Positions 45,043 to 54,594 are shown, counted from the first letter of the stretch. The stretch: 64,000 nucleotides of DNA from Bordetella hinzii LMG 13501 (GCF_001548475.1 NZ_LRUJ01000019.1:22449-86448); one strand, 5' to 3'. The notes: generated by a model not told the origin, from the letters alone. Translations and numbers: made by a program.

Positions 45043-46005
45043 ATGCAGACTCGTCCGTTGGGCCGCTCCGGCCTGGCCGTTCCTCCCATCGTTTTCGGCG
45101 GCAATGTCTTTGGCTGGACCGTCGATGAAGCCGGCACTTTTTCGCTGCTCGACGCCATGGTCGACGCCGGCCTGAACTTCATCGACACCGCCGACGTCTA
45201 TTCCCGCTGGGCATCTGGCAACCAGGGCGGGGAATCGGAAACGCTCATCGGCAAATGGCTCAAGAAAACCGGCAAGCGCGGCAAGGTCGTGCTGGCCACC
45301 AAGGTGGGCATGGAAATGGCGCCGGACCGCAAGGGCCTGGCGCCAGCCTATATCCGCCAGGCCGTCGAAGACTCGCTCAAGCGCCTGCAGACGGACCACA
45401 TCGACCTGTACCAGGCCCACCGCGACGATCCCGACACCCCGCTGGCCGACACGCTGGAGGCCTTCGCCGACCTGATCCAGGCGGGCAAGGTGCGCGCGAT
45501 CGGCGCCTCGAACTACAGCGCGGCCCGCCTGTCCGAAGCCCTCATCACCAGCGAGCGCCTGGGGTTGCCGCGCTTCGAGAGCGTGCAGCCCGAATACAAC
45601 CTTTATACCCGCGAGCCCTTCGAATCCGGACTGCAGGCCCTGGTGCAGGCCCAGGATGTGGGGGTGATCAACTATTACGCCCTGGCCAGCGGCTTTCTGT
45701 CCGGCAAGTACCGGCAAGCCGCGGACGCCGCCAAGAGCGTGCGCGGCGCCAAGATCGTCGAAAAATACCTGGACGAGCGCGGCCAAAGGATATTGGCGGC
45801 CCTGGACGAGGTGGCCGAGGCCAGCGGGGCGACGCCGGCGGAGGTCGCGCTGGCCTGGCAGATCGCCCAGCCGGGCATTACCGCCCCGATCGCCAGCGCC
45901 ACCACGCAGGAGCAATTGAGCGAGCTGATCGGCGCGGCGCGCTTGCAGCTCAGCCGCGAGGAACTGGACCGCCTGAGCCAGGCCAGCGCCTGGAAAAAAC
46001 AATAA
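45043..46005 (+). CDS. Aldo/keto reductase
   Basis: A 320-residue NADPH-dependent oxidoreductase with the AKR TIM barrel. The catalytic tetrad residues are visible: Asp in NFIDTADVYS with the Tyr four residues on, Lys in VLATKVGM and His in DLYQAHRDDPDTPL. Cofactor residues lie near IGASNYSAARL and TAPIASATTQEQL. The ATG at 45043 has AAGGAAG upstream and gives the usual start MQTRPLGRSGLAVPP. Substrates of this general class cannot be predicted. It is convergent with sodC. Confidence 0.93.
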   Translation: MQTRPLGRSGLAVPPIVFGGNVFGWTVDEAGTFSLLDAMVDAGLNFIDTADVYSRWASGNQGGESETLIGKWLKKTGKRGKVVLATKVGMEMAPDRKGLAPAYIRQAVEDSLKRLQTDHIDLYQAHRDDPDTPLADTLEAFADLIQAGKVRAIGASNYSAARLSEALITSERLGLPRFESVQPEYNLYTREPFESGLQALVQAQDVGVINYYALASGFLSGKYRQAADAAKSVRGAKIVEKYLDERGQRILAALDEVAEASGATPAEVALAWQIAQPGITAPIASATTQEQLSELIGAARLQLSREELDRLSQASAWKKQ

Positions 46006-46037
46006 GAAACCCCGGCCTCGCCGCGGCGGGCCTGCCG

Positions 46038-46562
46038 CTATTTGACGATGCCGCAGACGATGCGTCCGCCGCCGCCGCCCAGGGGCAAGGGGTGGTCGCT
46101 ATGGTTGTCGCCGCCGGCATGGATCATGAGGGCATGGCCAGGGAAGTCGCTGGCCTTCAGGCGCGGGGCCAGCACCGGGTAGGTGGCCTTGCCGTCGGCC
46201 GTCACGTAGAGGGCGGGCAGGTCGCCCTTGTGCCCGCTGTCATCGTAGGGCCCCTTGTGCGCCTTGGTGTTGTCGGGATCCCAGTGGCCGCCCGCCCCGC
46301 CCATCGGCACCGGCTTGCCGTCGACCATGGTGGCGTCGCAGGAGGGTTTTTCGTGCAGGTGAAAGCCGTGCACGCCCGGCGGCAGGCCTTCCAGGGTGGG
46401 AGTCAGCAAGGCCCCATACTTGGTCTGCTCGATCTTGATGGTGCCCGCCTTTTGCTGCGGCCCCTTGGGACCGTCGACATACATATCGACGGTCTGGGCC
46501 GCCGCGCCCGCGGCTGCCGCCAGCAAGGCGGCACAAAGGGCTGATTGCAGGAGAGATTTCAT
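46038..46562 (-). CDS. sodC: Periplasmic Cu/Zn superoxide dismutase (SodC)
   Basis: A 174-residue exported enzyme dismutating superoxide in the periplasm. The signal peptide ends ...AAAGAAAQ. Metal ligands lie in [24 protein letters not shown] and [15 protein letters not shown], and the disulfide partner is in the final RIVCGIV. The remaining signature GDLPALYV is present. Length and order match bacterial SodC. It is convergent with the aldo/keto reductase and has its own 116-base upstream gap. Confidence 0.96.
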   Translation of the reverse strand: MKSLLQSALCAALLAAAAGAAAQTVDMYVDGPKGPQQKAGTIKIEQTKYGALLTPTLEGLPPGVHGFHLHEKPSCDATMVDGKPVPMGGAGGHWDPDNTKAHKGPYDDSGHKGDLPALYVTADGKATYPVLAPRLKASDFPGHALMIHAGGDNHSDHPLPLGGGGGRIVCGIVK

Positions 46563-46678
46563 GGGCTAGCCTCCGGGAAGGAAAGACAAGGCCGTCGGAA
46601 CGGCTTGGGCCAGTGTATCTGTGGCCCGAGCCGGGCGGCAATGTGCTTTCCTTATCCGGACCCATTCGCTTGCCAATG

Positions 46679-47647
46679 CTAATCCAGGGTTACACCGGAA
46701 TCCTTCACCACCTTGGCCCAGCGGCCGATTTCGCTGTCGACGTAGGCGCCGAACTGCGCGCCGGTCAGATTGGGGGTCGCCGAACCGTTGGCCAGCCAGA
46801 TCTCCTTGATCTTGGGCTGGTTCAGCGCCTTGACCACCTCGGCCGTCATCCTGTCGACCGCCTCCTTGGGCGTGCCCGCCGGGGCCCAGAGCGCATACCA
46901 GGTCGACACCTCATAGTTGGGCACGCCGGCTTCCTTGGCGGTCGGCACGTCGGGGAAGGCCGGCGAGCGCTGGGCCGAGGCCACGGCCAGCGGCACGATA
47001 CTGCCCGCGCGGATATGGTTGGCCGAGGAGCCCAGGCCGTCGAAGGCCAGGTCCACCTGCCCGCCGATGAGCGCCGACAGCATGGGACCGGCGCCCTGGT
47101 AGGGCACGTCCACGAGTTTCAGGCCGTTTTGCAGCGCGAAGAGCTCGCCGGCAAGATGGTGCGTGCTGCCCTTGCCCGCCGTCCCGAAGTTGATGTCGCC
47201 GGCGTGCTGCTTGGCATAGGCGATGAATTCGCCCAGGGTCTTGACCGGCAGCTTCTGTTTGTTGATGACAATGACCTGCGGCGGCTGCGCCAGCAGGGCC
47301 ACCGGCACGAAGTCCTTCTGGATGTTGTAGTTCAGGCTTTTGTACAACGACGGCGCCAGCGCATGGTGGGCGCCGCCCATGAAAAAGGTGTAGCCGTCGG
47401 GCTTGGCCTTGGCGGCTACGCCGGCGCCCACGGTGCCGCCGGCACCGCCTTTGTTGTCGATGACCACGCTCTGGCCCAGCTGCATGCCCAGCTGCTGGGC
47501 CAGCGGCCGGGCGAAGGTGTCCGTGCCGCCTCCGGCCGGAAACGGCACGATGATGGTCACGGGGCGCTCGGGCCACTGCGCCTGGGCGGCAGTGGCGGCC
47601 AGGGCGGCCAGCGCGGCGCAAGCCGCGACGATGATGCGATGCTTCAT
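46679..47647 (-). CDS. Bug/TctC-type periplasmic solute receptor
   Basis: A 322-residue tripartite-tricarboxylate receptor-family protein. The signal peptide (MKHRIIVAACAALAALAATAAQA) precedes QWPERPVTIIVPFPAGGGTDTFARPLA, the classic Bug start. NINFGTAG-like (DINFGTAGKGSTHHLAGE) and VPYQGAGPMLSALIGGQVDLAFDG follow. Bug proteins are expanded in Bordetella and bind carboxylates. Its place at the end of the malonate operon suggests malonate or a related dicarboxylate. No TctAB membrane genes are adjacent. A GAGGAGG sequence precedes the ATG. The 172-base gap from matB contains a CGCGCCC/GGGCGCG hairpin. Confidence 0.93.
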   Translation of the reverse strand: MKHRIIVAACAALAALAATAAQAQWPERPVTIIVPFPAGGGTDTFARPLAQQLGMQLGQSVVIDNKGGAGGTVGAGVAAKAKPDGYTFFMGGAHHALAPSLYKSLNYNIQKDFVPVALLAQPPQVIVINKQKLPVKTLGEFIAYAKQHAGDINFGTAGKGSTHHLAGELFALQNGLKLVDVPYQGAGPMLSALIGGQVDLAFDGLGSSANHIRAGSIVPLAVASAQRSPAFPDVPTAKEAGVPNYEVSTWYALWAPAGTPKEAVDRMTAEVVKALNQPKIKEIWLANGSATPNLTGAQFGAYVDSEIGRWAKVVKDSGVTLD

Positions 47648-47819
47648 GGGGTCTCCTCCTCGGTATTTGTCTCGCGGCTTGGCCGCGCCTGTTATGTCCG
47701 CGCGCCCGGAAAGGGCGCGGCGACTGTCCACCACCACGAACTGCGGAAACGCTCGGATCTGCGCCTGTTGCACCTCGACTGGAAAGAGAAATCGAAAAAG
47801 GGCGCGGCGCCCGGAAACA

Positions 47820-49361
47820 TCACAAGGCCTGATAGGCCTCGCGCAACACGTTCTTCTGCACCTTGCCCATGGTGTTGCGCGGCAGTTGCTCGATGACGTG
47901 GATACGCTTGGGCACCTTGAAATTGGCGATACGCGACTTCAGGACTTGCTGCATGGCTTCGGTGTCCAACGTGGCCTGCGGCTTGGGCACCACCACCGCC
48001 ACCACCGCCTCGCCGAAGTCCGGATGCGGCACGCCGATCACGGCGGACTCGGCCACCCCCGGCATATCGTCGATCACGCTTTCGATTTCCTTGGGGTAGA
48101 CGTTGTAGCCGCCGGAAATGATCAAGTCCTTGCTGCGGCCGACGATGGACAGATAGTCGGCCGGCACGGCGCCGGCCGCCGCCTCGCCGCCCCAGCGGCC
48201 CACGTCGCCTGTCTTGAACCAGCCATCGGCGGTGAACTCTTCGCGGGTTTTCTCGGGCATGCGCCAATAGCCCGAAAAGACATTGGGTCCGCGCACCTGG
48301 ATATTGCCGATCTCGCCCGCCGGCAGGGGCCGGCCCTGGTCATCGACCACGCGCACCTGGACACCAGGCAAGGCCCGGCCCACCGTGCCGCCCAGGCGCT
48401 CGCCCAGCTGCGCCGCATAGGGATTCGAGGTCAGCATGACTGTCTCGCTCATGCCGTAGCGCTCCAGGATGGTATGGCCGCTGCGCTCGCGGAAAGCATT
48501 GAAGGTCTCGGTCAGCAGCGGCGCCGAGCCGGAGATGAACAGGCGCATATTGGCGCAGACCTCGCGGTTGAACCGCGCATCGCTCAACAGGCGCACGTAA
48601 TAGGTCGGCACGCCCATCATCACCGTGCTTTGCGGCAAATAGTGCAAGGCCTGGTCCACGTCCAGTTTGGGCAGCCAGATCATGCGCGCGCCGGCCAGCA
48701 AGGCGCCGTGCGAGGCCACGAACAGCCCGTGCACATGGAAGATGGGCAGCATATGCAGCAGCACATCGTCCTGGCGCCAACCCCAGTAGTCGTGCAGCAC
48801 CCGGGCGTTGGCGGCCAGATTGCCATGCGAAAGCATGGCGCCCTTGCTGCGGCCGGTCGTGCCCGAGGTATAGAGGATGGCCGCCAGGTCATCGGGCTTG
48901 CGCGCCACCGTCCGGAAGCTGCGCGGCATGCCGGCCGCGGCGGCCAGCAGCGTGCCCTGGCGATCCTCGTCCAGCGTGAAAACATGGCGCGTGCCCGCGG
49001 CATCGGCCACGCGCCGGACCCAATCGAGATTCTTGCTGGCGCACACGACCACGGCCGGTTCGGCGTTCTCAAGGAAGTACTGGACCTCGGATTCGCGATA
49101 GGCGGTATTGAGCGGCAAATAGACATAGCCCGCGCGCAGCGTGGCCAGGTAAAGCAGCAATGCCTCGGGGGACTTCTCGACCTGGACGGCCACCCGCGCG
49201 CCCTTGGGCAGCTTGAGCGAGGCCAGCAGGTTGGCCAGGCAGGCGCTGGCCTGCTCGATGTCCTTCCAGGTGTATTTCAGTTCGGGCGTCTCCAGCGCGA
49301 CCTTGTTGCGGTCCTTGGGAAAGCCCGCCGCCAGGACGGCGTACAGATTGGCATTGCTCAC
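47820..49361 (-). CDS. matB: Malonyl-CoA synthetase (MatB family)
   Basis: A 513-residue acyl-CoA synthetase of the ANL superfamily, making malonyl-CoA from malonate, CoA and ATP. Motifs in order are ILYTSGTTGRSKGAMLSH (AMP binding), ERYGMSETVMLTSNPY, GWFKTGDVG and SKDLIISGGYNVYPKEIES, with the catalytic Lys in PRNTMGKVQKN. The start resembles MatB (MSNANLYAVLAAGFP). It follows the crotonase gene by five bases. The neighbouring malonyl-CoA decarboxylase confirms malonate as the likely substrate. Confidence 0.93.
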   Translation of the reverse strand: MSNANLYAVLAAGFPKDRNKVALETPELKYTWKDIEQASACLANLLASLKLPKGARVAVQVEKSPEALLLYLATLRAGYVYLPLNTAYRESEVQYFLENAEPAVVVCASKNLDWVRRVADAAGTRHVFTLDEDRQGTLLAAAAGMPRSFRTVARKPDDLAAILYTSGTTGRSKGAMLSHGNLAANARVLHDYWGWRQDDVLLHMLPIFHVHGLFVASHGALLAGARMIWLPKLDVDQALHYLPQSTVMMGVPTYYVRLLSDARFNREVCANMRLFISGSAPLLTETFNAFRERSGHTILERYGMSETVMLTSNPYAAQLGERLGGTVGRALPGVQVRVVDDQGRPLPAGEIGNIQVRGPNVFSGYWRMPEKTREEFTADGWFKTGDVGRWGGEAAAGAVPADYLSIVGRSKDLIISGGYNVYPKEIESVIDDMPGVAESAVIGVPHPDFGEAVVAVVVPKPQATLDTEAMQQVLKSRIANFKVPKRIHVIEQLPRNTMGKVQKNVLREAYQAL

Positions 49362-49366
49362 CGTTT

Positions 49367-50146
49367 TCAGTCTCCATGAAATTGTGCTGCTTCGCCGGCC
49401 AGGAAGGCGCGCACGCCCTCTTTATGGTCGCGGCTGTCGGCATACGAGAAAAATTCCAGGTACTCCGCTTCGCTCAGGGGCGCGCCCTGCGCCAGGCGGC
49501 GGGCCAGGCGCTTGTTGCGCCGCGCCGCATCGGGCGCCCCGCGCAGGATGTCGTCGACCGAGGCCTTGACGGCGTCCGCCAGGGCGCCCTCCTCGGCCAC
49601 CCGCGTCAGCAGGCCCAGCCGCAGCGCCTCGGCGGCATCGAAAATCCTGCCCTCCAAGAGCAGGGCAACCGTGGCCGCCCGGCCGGCCAGGGCCAGCAAC
49701 CCTTGCATCTCGTCGGGCGCCATGGGAAAACCCAGGCGGTTGATGGGCGCGCCAAAGCGCGCCCGGCGCGAGGCGATACGGATATCGCATTGCGCGGCAA
49801 TCTCCAGGCCGCCGCCCACGCAGACGCCATCGATCTCGGCCACCACGGGCTGGGGACAATCCGCGATGGCGGCCAGTGCCGGGGCCAGGATGTCGCGGTG
49901 ATAGCGCATGACCGCGGCCTGGTCGGCGCGCACGCGCGGGAACTCGCGGATATCGGCGCCGGCGGCAAAATTGCCGTCGGCGCCGCGCAACACCACGCAA
50001 TGCACCCCGGGATCGGCCGCGATCTGGACGAAGACCTCGCGCAGGCGCTGCCACATCGCCACGGTGATGGCGTTCAGGCGGCCGGGATGGGCGAGCTCGA
50101 CCCAGGCCACCCTGTCCTGCCGCTGCCAGCCGACGGTGCCGTCCAT
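49367..50146 (-). CDS. Enoyl-CoA hydratase/isomerase family protein
   Basis: A 259-residue crotonase-fold protein. The oxyanion-hole regions are FAAGADIREF and EIDGVCVGGGLEIAAQCDIRIA. The second catalytic position falls in INRLGFPMAPDEM, which departs from the usual PEx-x-G-GG-T pattern, so hydratase activity is not assured. It lies between the malonyl-CoA decarboxylase (three-base gap) and matB (five-base gap). Its role in malonate use is unclear. Confidence 0.88.
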   Translation of the reverse strand: MDGTVGWQRQDRVAWVELAHPGRLNAITVAMWQRLREVFVQIAADPGVHCVVLRGADGNFAAGADIREFPRVRADQAAVMRYHRDILAPALAAIADCPQPVVAEIDGVCVGGGLEIAAQCDIRIASRRARFGAPINRLGFPMAPDEMQGLLALAGRAATVALLLEGRIFDAAEALRLGLLTRVAEEGALADAVKASVDDILRGAPDAARRNKRLARRLAQGAPLSEAEYLEFFSYADSRDHKEGVRAFLAGEAAQFHGD

Positions 50147-50149
50147 GCG

Positions 50150-51430
50150 CTACGCCACCCGGCCGAACGCGCGGCTGACCGTGATCTTGCCCGCCTGCAG
50201 GCGCGCCAGATTGGCGTCAAGGTCGTCCAGCACATAGAGGTAGTTGACCATCATGCCGCAGGATTGCTCCAAGCCCTTGTCGGACACGTCGGCCGCCCAA
50301 TTGAGACGTTCGAGCCGGGCGCCATTGCCCAGATGGAAGCGCGCCACCGGATCCAGCGGCTGCTCGTTCTTCAAGGTCTGCAGATAGTGGGCGGCCAGTT
50401 TCACGCCGGCCCGGCGCAGGGCTTCGGAAGGCTTGCCACGCGCCGCGCGGCCCAGGCGCGCCACCCAGCGCTGTCCGTCGGGCGTGCGGCGCTCGCCGTC
50501 CTTGTCGCCGCGCACGATGCGCTCGACCTCGGGGCCCTTCAGGCGCGCCAGCCAGGCGGCAAAACCCGGGATGGGAGACAACGTGGCGAAGGACTTGAGC
50601 TGGGGCAGCTCCTGCAAGAGGCGCTCGATCACGCGCTTGAGCAGGAAATTGCCGAAGCTGATCCCGCGCAGCCCTTCCTGGGTATTGGAAATCGAATAGA
50701 AAATGGCCCAGCGCGCCCGGCCCAGATCCTGCGTGGGCGCCTGGGGATCGAGCAGCGACTGCACGCTGTCGGACATGCGCGCATCGAAAGCGATTTCCAC
50801 GAAGATCAGCGGCACATCCGGCATCTGCGGATGGAAATAGGCATAGCAGCGGCGATCCGGCGCCACGCGGTGGCGCAAGTCATCCCAGGACTGGATGGCA
50901 TGGACGGCTTCGTACTTGATCAGCTTCTCCAGCAGCGATGCCGGCGAGTCCCAGGTCAGCGGACGCAGCTCCAGCAGCCCCACGTCGAACCAGGCCGACA
51001 GCAGCCCTTCCAGCACCTGCTCCAGGGCTTGCAACCCGGCCACCTGTTTGCGCCAGCGCAACATGTCGGCGCGCAGGTCCACCAGGAAGCGCAGCCCATC
51101 CTGCTGGGCATTGAGTCGCTTGAACAGGCGCGCGGCCTCTTCGCCTGCCGGGTTGAAACGCGCATGTGCGCGCACCAGGCCGGACAGCAGGGCACGGCGG
51201 CGCGCGCCGTCGCCCTGCTGGTAGGCCGCGCACCAGGCGGCAGCCAGTTTGTTGGCGCGCACATCGGTGGCGCGCGCCTCGAACAGCGCCAGGATCTCGG
51301 TGTCGGCCAGGCGGTCGCGCTCCAGCAGGCGTCCAAGGCGCGCCATCAGGCCGTTGCCGCCGGGAGCCTCCTCAGCCGGCTCGCGTGGTTCCGCGACGCG
51401 CGCGGACATCGGTCTGTCCAGGGATGACAT
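50150..51430 (-). CDS. matA: Malonyl-CoA decarboxylase (MatA/MCD)
   Basis: A 426-residue malonyl-CoA decarboxylase converting malonyl-CoA to acetyl-CoA and CO2. The N-terminal helical domain spans about 30-150, and the GNAT-like catalytic domain follows. Conserved segments are FYSISNTQEGLRGISFGNFLLKRV, FATLSPIPGFAAWL, ARFHLGNGARLERLNW (catalytic His) and QSCGMMVNYLY. The ATG at 51430 has GGAGG nine bases upstream and lies inside the GntR gene, giving a 59-base overlap. It is the second gene of the operon. Confidence 0.94.
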   Translation of the reverse strand: MSSLDRPMSARVAEPREPAEEAPGGNGLMARLGRLLERDRLADTEILALFEARATDVRANKLAAAWCAAYQQGDGARRRALLSGLVRAHARFNPAGEEAARLFKRLNAQQDGLRFLVDLRADMLRWRKQVAGLQALEQVLEGLLSAWFDVGLLELRPLTWDSPASLLEKLIKYEAVHAIQSWDDLRHRVAPDRRCYAYFHPQMPDVPLIFVEIAFDARMSDSVQSLLDPQAPTQDLGRARWAIFYSISNTQEGLRGISFGNFLLKRVIERLLQELPQLKSFATLSPIPGFAAWLARLKGPEVERIVRGDKDGERRTPDGQRWVARLGRAARGKPSEALRRAGVKLAAHYLQTLKNEQPLDPVARFHLGNGARLERLNWAADVSDKGLEQSCGMMVNYLYVLDDLDANLARLQAGKITVSRAFGRVA

Positions 51431-52121
51431 GATCTTGATCCTCCGTATCGGGCAGCCCCCCGCCGGGCTGCATTTCCGCCAGTCGGCGCAGCGCGTCCAT
51501 CTGCCGCAGCAGGTGCTTGCGCGTGAGCGCCTCGGCCCCCTCGGGATCCCGCGCCTGCAGGGCGGCATAGATCGCCAGGTGTTCGGCGCAGGACTCCTGC
51601 AGGCGGCCGGGCAGCGCCAGGCTCTTGTGCCGGAACAGGCCGACCACCTTGCGCAGCTTGTCCACCATGTCGGAAAGCCAGCGGTTGTCCGCCAGCGCTT
51701 GCACCGCCACATGAATGCGGTAGTTGGTGTCGTAGTAGTCGTCGACGCGCCCGGCCGCGGCCTGTTCGCGCAGGCTCTCGTGCAGCGGCCCCAGGGCCTG
51801 CAGCTCGGCCGCCGTGGCTTTCTGGGCGGCCTCGTAGGCACAGCGCCCTTCCAGCATGGCCATGAGCGGGAAGATCTGCTCCAGATCGCTGACCGCCAGC
51901 TCGTTGACAAAGCTGCCGCGACGCGGCTCCAGCCGCACCAGCCCCTCATTGGCCAAGACTTTCAGGGCCTCGCGCAAAGGGGTGCGGGAAATGCCCAGCT
52001 GCTCGGTCAGGCGCACCTCGTCGATCCACTGCCCCGACGCCAGGGCGTGCGAACGGATCATGTCGCGCAGACGGTCGGCGACCTCCAGGTAGAGCGCCTG
52101 GCGGACGATGGGAGCAGCCAT
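51372..52121 (-). CDS. GntR-family regulator of the malonate operon (MatR-like)
   Basis: A 249-residue regulator of the FadR subfamily. The winged helix has YLEVADRLRDMIRSHALASGQWIDEVRLTEQLGISRTPLREALKVLANEGLVRLEPRRGSFV (residues about 12-75). An all-helical FCD effector domain follows, with the metal/ligand positions in DTNYRIHVAV and ESCAEHLAIYAAL. As first gene of the operon it most likely represses malonate use and responds to malonate or malonyl-CoA. Its coding end overlaps malonyl-CoA decarboxylase by 59 bases. The 79 bases upstream hold an ATAATT-C-ATAATT direct repeat but no clear operator. Confidence 0.92.
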   Translation of the reverse strand: MAAPIVRQALYLEVADRLRDMIRSHALASGQWIDEVRLTEQLGISRTPLREALKVLANEGLVRLEPRRGSFVNELAVSDLEQIFPLMAMLEGRCAYEAAQKATAAELQALGPLHESLREQAAAGRVDDYYDTNYRIHVAVQALADNRWLSDMVDKLRKVVGLFRHKSLALPGRLQESCAEHLAIYAALQARDPEGAEALTRKHLLRQMDALRRLAEMQPGGGLPDTEDQDHVIPGQTDVRARRGTTRAG

Positions 52122-52200
52122 GGCTTATCCATAATTCATAATTACAGACATGGTAAACCGTCCCACGGCGGCTGTCTGCCCCGGGAGAAACCCTTAATAA

Positions 52201-52971
52201 TCAGAGATGAAGCGTGCCGTCCACGGCATGGCGCACCAGCGAGCGGGCCCAACGGCGGGCCGGCAGCCCGTACTGGGACTCCACGGTCTCGGCGCGCGCC
52301 AGCAGCTCGGCCGGCGTGACCGCCAGGGGCGGGCCGGAAAACGCCAGCACGATCTGGTTGCCCGCGTCGATCTCGGGCAGGAGGATGACGCGGTCGTCGA
52401 AGGCCTTCGACAGGTTGTCAATGTTGCGGCCGAAACTCTCGTGGCGGCCAAAGAGGTTGACCGCCAGCACCCCGACCTCGCCCAGCACCCGCCGGCAATC
52501 CCGGTAAAACCCCACGCTGTCACGCACCGGCCCTTCGGCCTTGGCGTCGTAGAGATCCACCATGAGCACCGGGCAGCGCCCGGCATTCAGGGGATCGGCC
52601 ACCCAGGCGGCGGCATCCTCATGGTGCACGGCCAGGCGGGCGGGCGTGGGCAGCTTGAAGAACATCTGGCAGACGGCGGTCACCTGGGGGTTCCACTCCA
52701 CCACGTCCAGGGGGCTGCGCGTGTGCTTCAGGCAGAAACGCGCGAGCGAGCCCGCGCCCAGCCCCAGCAGGCCGATGGATTGCTCGCGCGGCGGCTCCAG
52801 GAAAAGCAGCCAGGCCATCATCTGCGAGGTGTACTCGAGCACCAGTTCGGCCGGATTCTTGATGCGCATGGCGCCCTGTATCCACTCGCTGCCGAAGTGC
52901 AGGTAGCGGATGCCATCGGCCTCGGAGAGAGAGGGCTGGTCAAGCACGGAGGGTTGATTGCGTCGGGACAT
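52201..52971 (-). CDS. Spermidine-synthase-like protein
   Basis: A 256-residue protein of the SpeE/methyltransferase fold. The nucleotide-binding part has SIGLLGLGAGSLARFCL and VVEWNPQVTAVCQMFF, then DAAAWVADP and VLMVDLYDAKAEGP. The last Asp-rich motif takes the place of the D-x-x-D polyamine site but is not identical to true spermidine synthases. It may be a diverged aminopropyltransferase or a methyltransferase-like protein. It is divergent from the gamma-glutamyltransferase gene, with only 36 bases between start codons. Confidence 0.8.
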   Translation of the reverse strand: MSRRNQPSVLDQPSLSEADGIRYLHFGSEWIQGAMRIKNPAELVLEYTSQMMAWLLFLEPPREQSIGLLGLGAGSLARFCLKHTRSPLDVVEWNPQVTAVCQMFFKLPTPARLAVHHEDAAAWVADPLNAGRCPVLMVDLYDAKAEGPVRDSVGFYRDCRRVLGEVGVLAVNLFGRHESFGRNIDNLSKAFDDRVILLPEIDAGNQIVLAFSGPPLAVTPAELLARAETVESQYGLPARRWARSLVRHAVDGTLHL

Positions 52972-53007
52972 CGCGGCATTGTAGCGATAGCCCAGAGGAG
53001 ACCCATC

Positions 53008-54594
53008 GTGCACGATAACTTTTCCAGCACCCAGATCACCCGCAAGGCGGTATTGCACAGCGCCGACGGCGTCGTCGCCGCCCAACATCGCAAGGCCGCC
53101 GAAGCCGGCGCGGCCATCCTGGCCGCCGGCGGCGACGCCGTCGACGCCGCCGTGGCCACCTCTTTTGCCGCCGGTGTGGTCGAGCCCTGGATGAGCGGCC
53201 CCATGGGCGGCGGCGCCATGGTCATCTATCGCGCCGACACGCGGCAGGCCCGCGTGGTGCATTTTGGCATGCGCTCGCCCGCCGCCCTGGATCCGGCCGA
53301 CTACCCCCTGGCCGGCGACGGCAGTGTCTCGGCCGACCTCTTTCCCTGGCCGGCCGTGGTCGACGACCGCAATTGCCGCGGCGCAAGCGCCGTGGCCGTG
53401 CCCGGCACGGTGGCCGGCATGGCCACGGCGCACCGGGCCTACGGCCGCCTGCCCTGGCGCGATACGCTGCAAGCCGCCATCGCCCTGGCCGAAGAGGGCC
53501 CGCTCATCGATTGGTACACCACGCTCATGATCGCCGGCTCGGCCCGCTGGCTGGCTCGCGACCCCGGGGCGGCCGCCCTGTTCCTGGACGAGGGCCGGTG
53601 GCCCAAGGCCAGCGGCTGGACGGCCACGGCCGCCAACCGGCTCGACTTCCGGCGCGCGGCCCAGACCCTGCGGCAGCTGGCCGACGAAGGTGCCCAGGCC
53701 CTCTATGGCGGGGACATCGGCCGCGCGCTGGCCGCCGACGTCCAGGCCCTGGGCGGCTGCCTGGCCCTGAGCGATCTGCAATCCTATGAAGCTCAGTGGC
53801 TCGATGCGCTGGCTGTCCCCTATCGGGGCGGCACCGTCTATGCCACGCCCCAGATGACCTCGGGCCCCAACCTGGCCCGCTGCCTGGGCCGCCTCGAAAC
53901 CCTGCTGCGGCCCGAAGGCCGTCCCGGGCCGGCGGCCTTCGAGCGCTATGCCGAAGTCCTGCTGGACGAATACCAATGGCGCTACCAGAACATGGGCGAC
54001 AACGAGGACCCGCGCTCGCCGTCCTGCACCACGCATTTCAGCGTCGTGGATCGTCACGGCAATCTGTGCGCGGTCACCCAGACCCTGCTGTCGGCCTTCG
54101 GCTCGCACGTCGTCGCGCCCTCTGCCGGCATGCTGCTGAACAACGGCGTCATGTGGTTCGACCCCGAGCCCGGCAAGCCCAATTCGCTGGCGCCGGGCAA
54201 GCGCTGCCTGATGAATATCTGCCCCGTCGTGGGGCGCCAGGACGAACGCCTATTCGCGCTGGGCGCCTCGGGCGGACGCAAGATCCTGCCCGCGGTGCTG
54301 CAGCTCACGTCCTTCCTGATGGACTACGGCATGTCGCTGGAGGAAGCATTCCACCACCCCCGCATCGACGCCAGCACCGACACCCTGATCGTCGACCCGG
54401 CCCTGGGGGAACTGACGCTTGCCGCATTGACCGGACGCTTTCCGCACGCCCAGGCCCGGCGCGGCGTCTATCCTTTTGCCTATGCCTGCCCCAGCGGCGT
54501 GCTGCGCGACGGCCGCGGCAACCAGGGCTGCACCGAAATCATGTCGCCCTGGGCTGATGCGGCGCTGGCCGAACACCAACGGAGTCCATCATGA
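53008..54594 (+). CDS. Gamma-glutamyltransferase family protein (no signal peptide)
   Basis: A 528-residue Ntn-hydrolase precursor of the gamma-glutamyltranspeptidase family. AAEAGAAILAAGGDAVDAAVAT and EPWMSGPMGGGAMVIY open the large subunit. The nucleophile is Thr341 in SCTTHFSVVDRHGN, where autocleavage would leave a 188-residue small subunit; GASGGRKILPAV is the oxyanion/glutamate-site motif. A GTG start at 53008 is chosen because AGAGGAG lies seven bases upstream and no ATG fits. No signal peptide follows, so it should be cytoplasmic, unlike classical Ggt. It is coupled by ATGA to the OsmC gene. Confidence 0.88.
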   Translation: MHDNFSSTQITRKAVLHSADGVVAAQHRKAAEAGAAILAAGGDAVDAAVATSFAAGVVEPWMSGPMGGGAMVIYRADTRQARVVHFGMRSPAALDPADYPLAGDGSVSADLFPWPAVVDDRNCRGASAVAVPGTVAGMATAHRAYGRLPWRDTLQAAIALAEEGPLIDWYTTLMIAGSARWLARDPGAAALFLDEGRWPKASGWTATAANRLDFRRAAQTLRQLADEGAQALYGGDIGRALAADVQALGGCLALSDLQSYEAQWLDALAVPYRGGTVYATPQMTSGPNLARCLGRLETLLRPEGRPGPAAFERYAEVLLDEYQWRYQNMGDNEDPRSPSCTTHFSVVDRHGNLCAVTQTLLSAFGSHVVAPSAGMLLNNGVMWFDPEPGKPNSLAPGKRCLMNICPVVGRQDERLFALGASGGRKILPAVLQLTSFLMDYGMSLEEAFHHPRIDASTDTLIVDPALGELTLAALTGRFPHAQARRGVYPFAYACPSGVLRDGRGNQGCTEIMSPWADAALAEHQRSPS

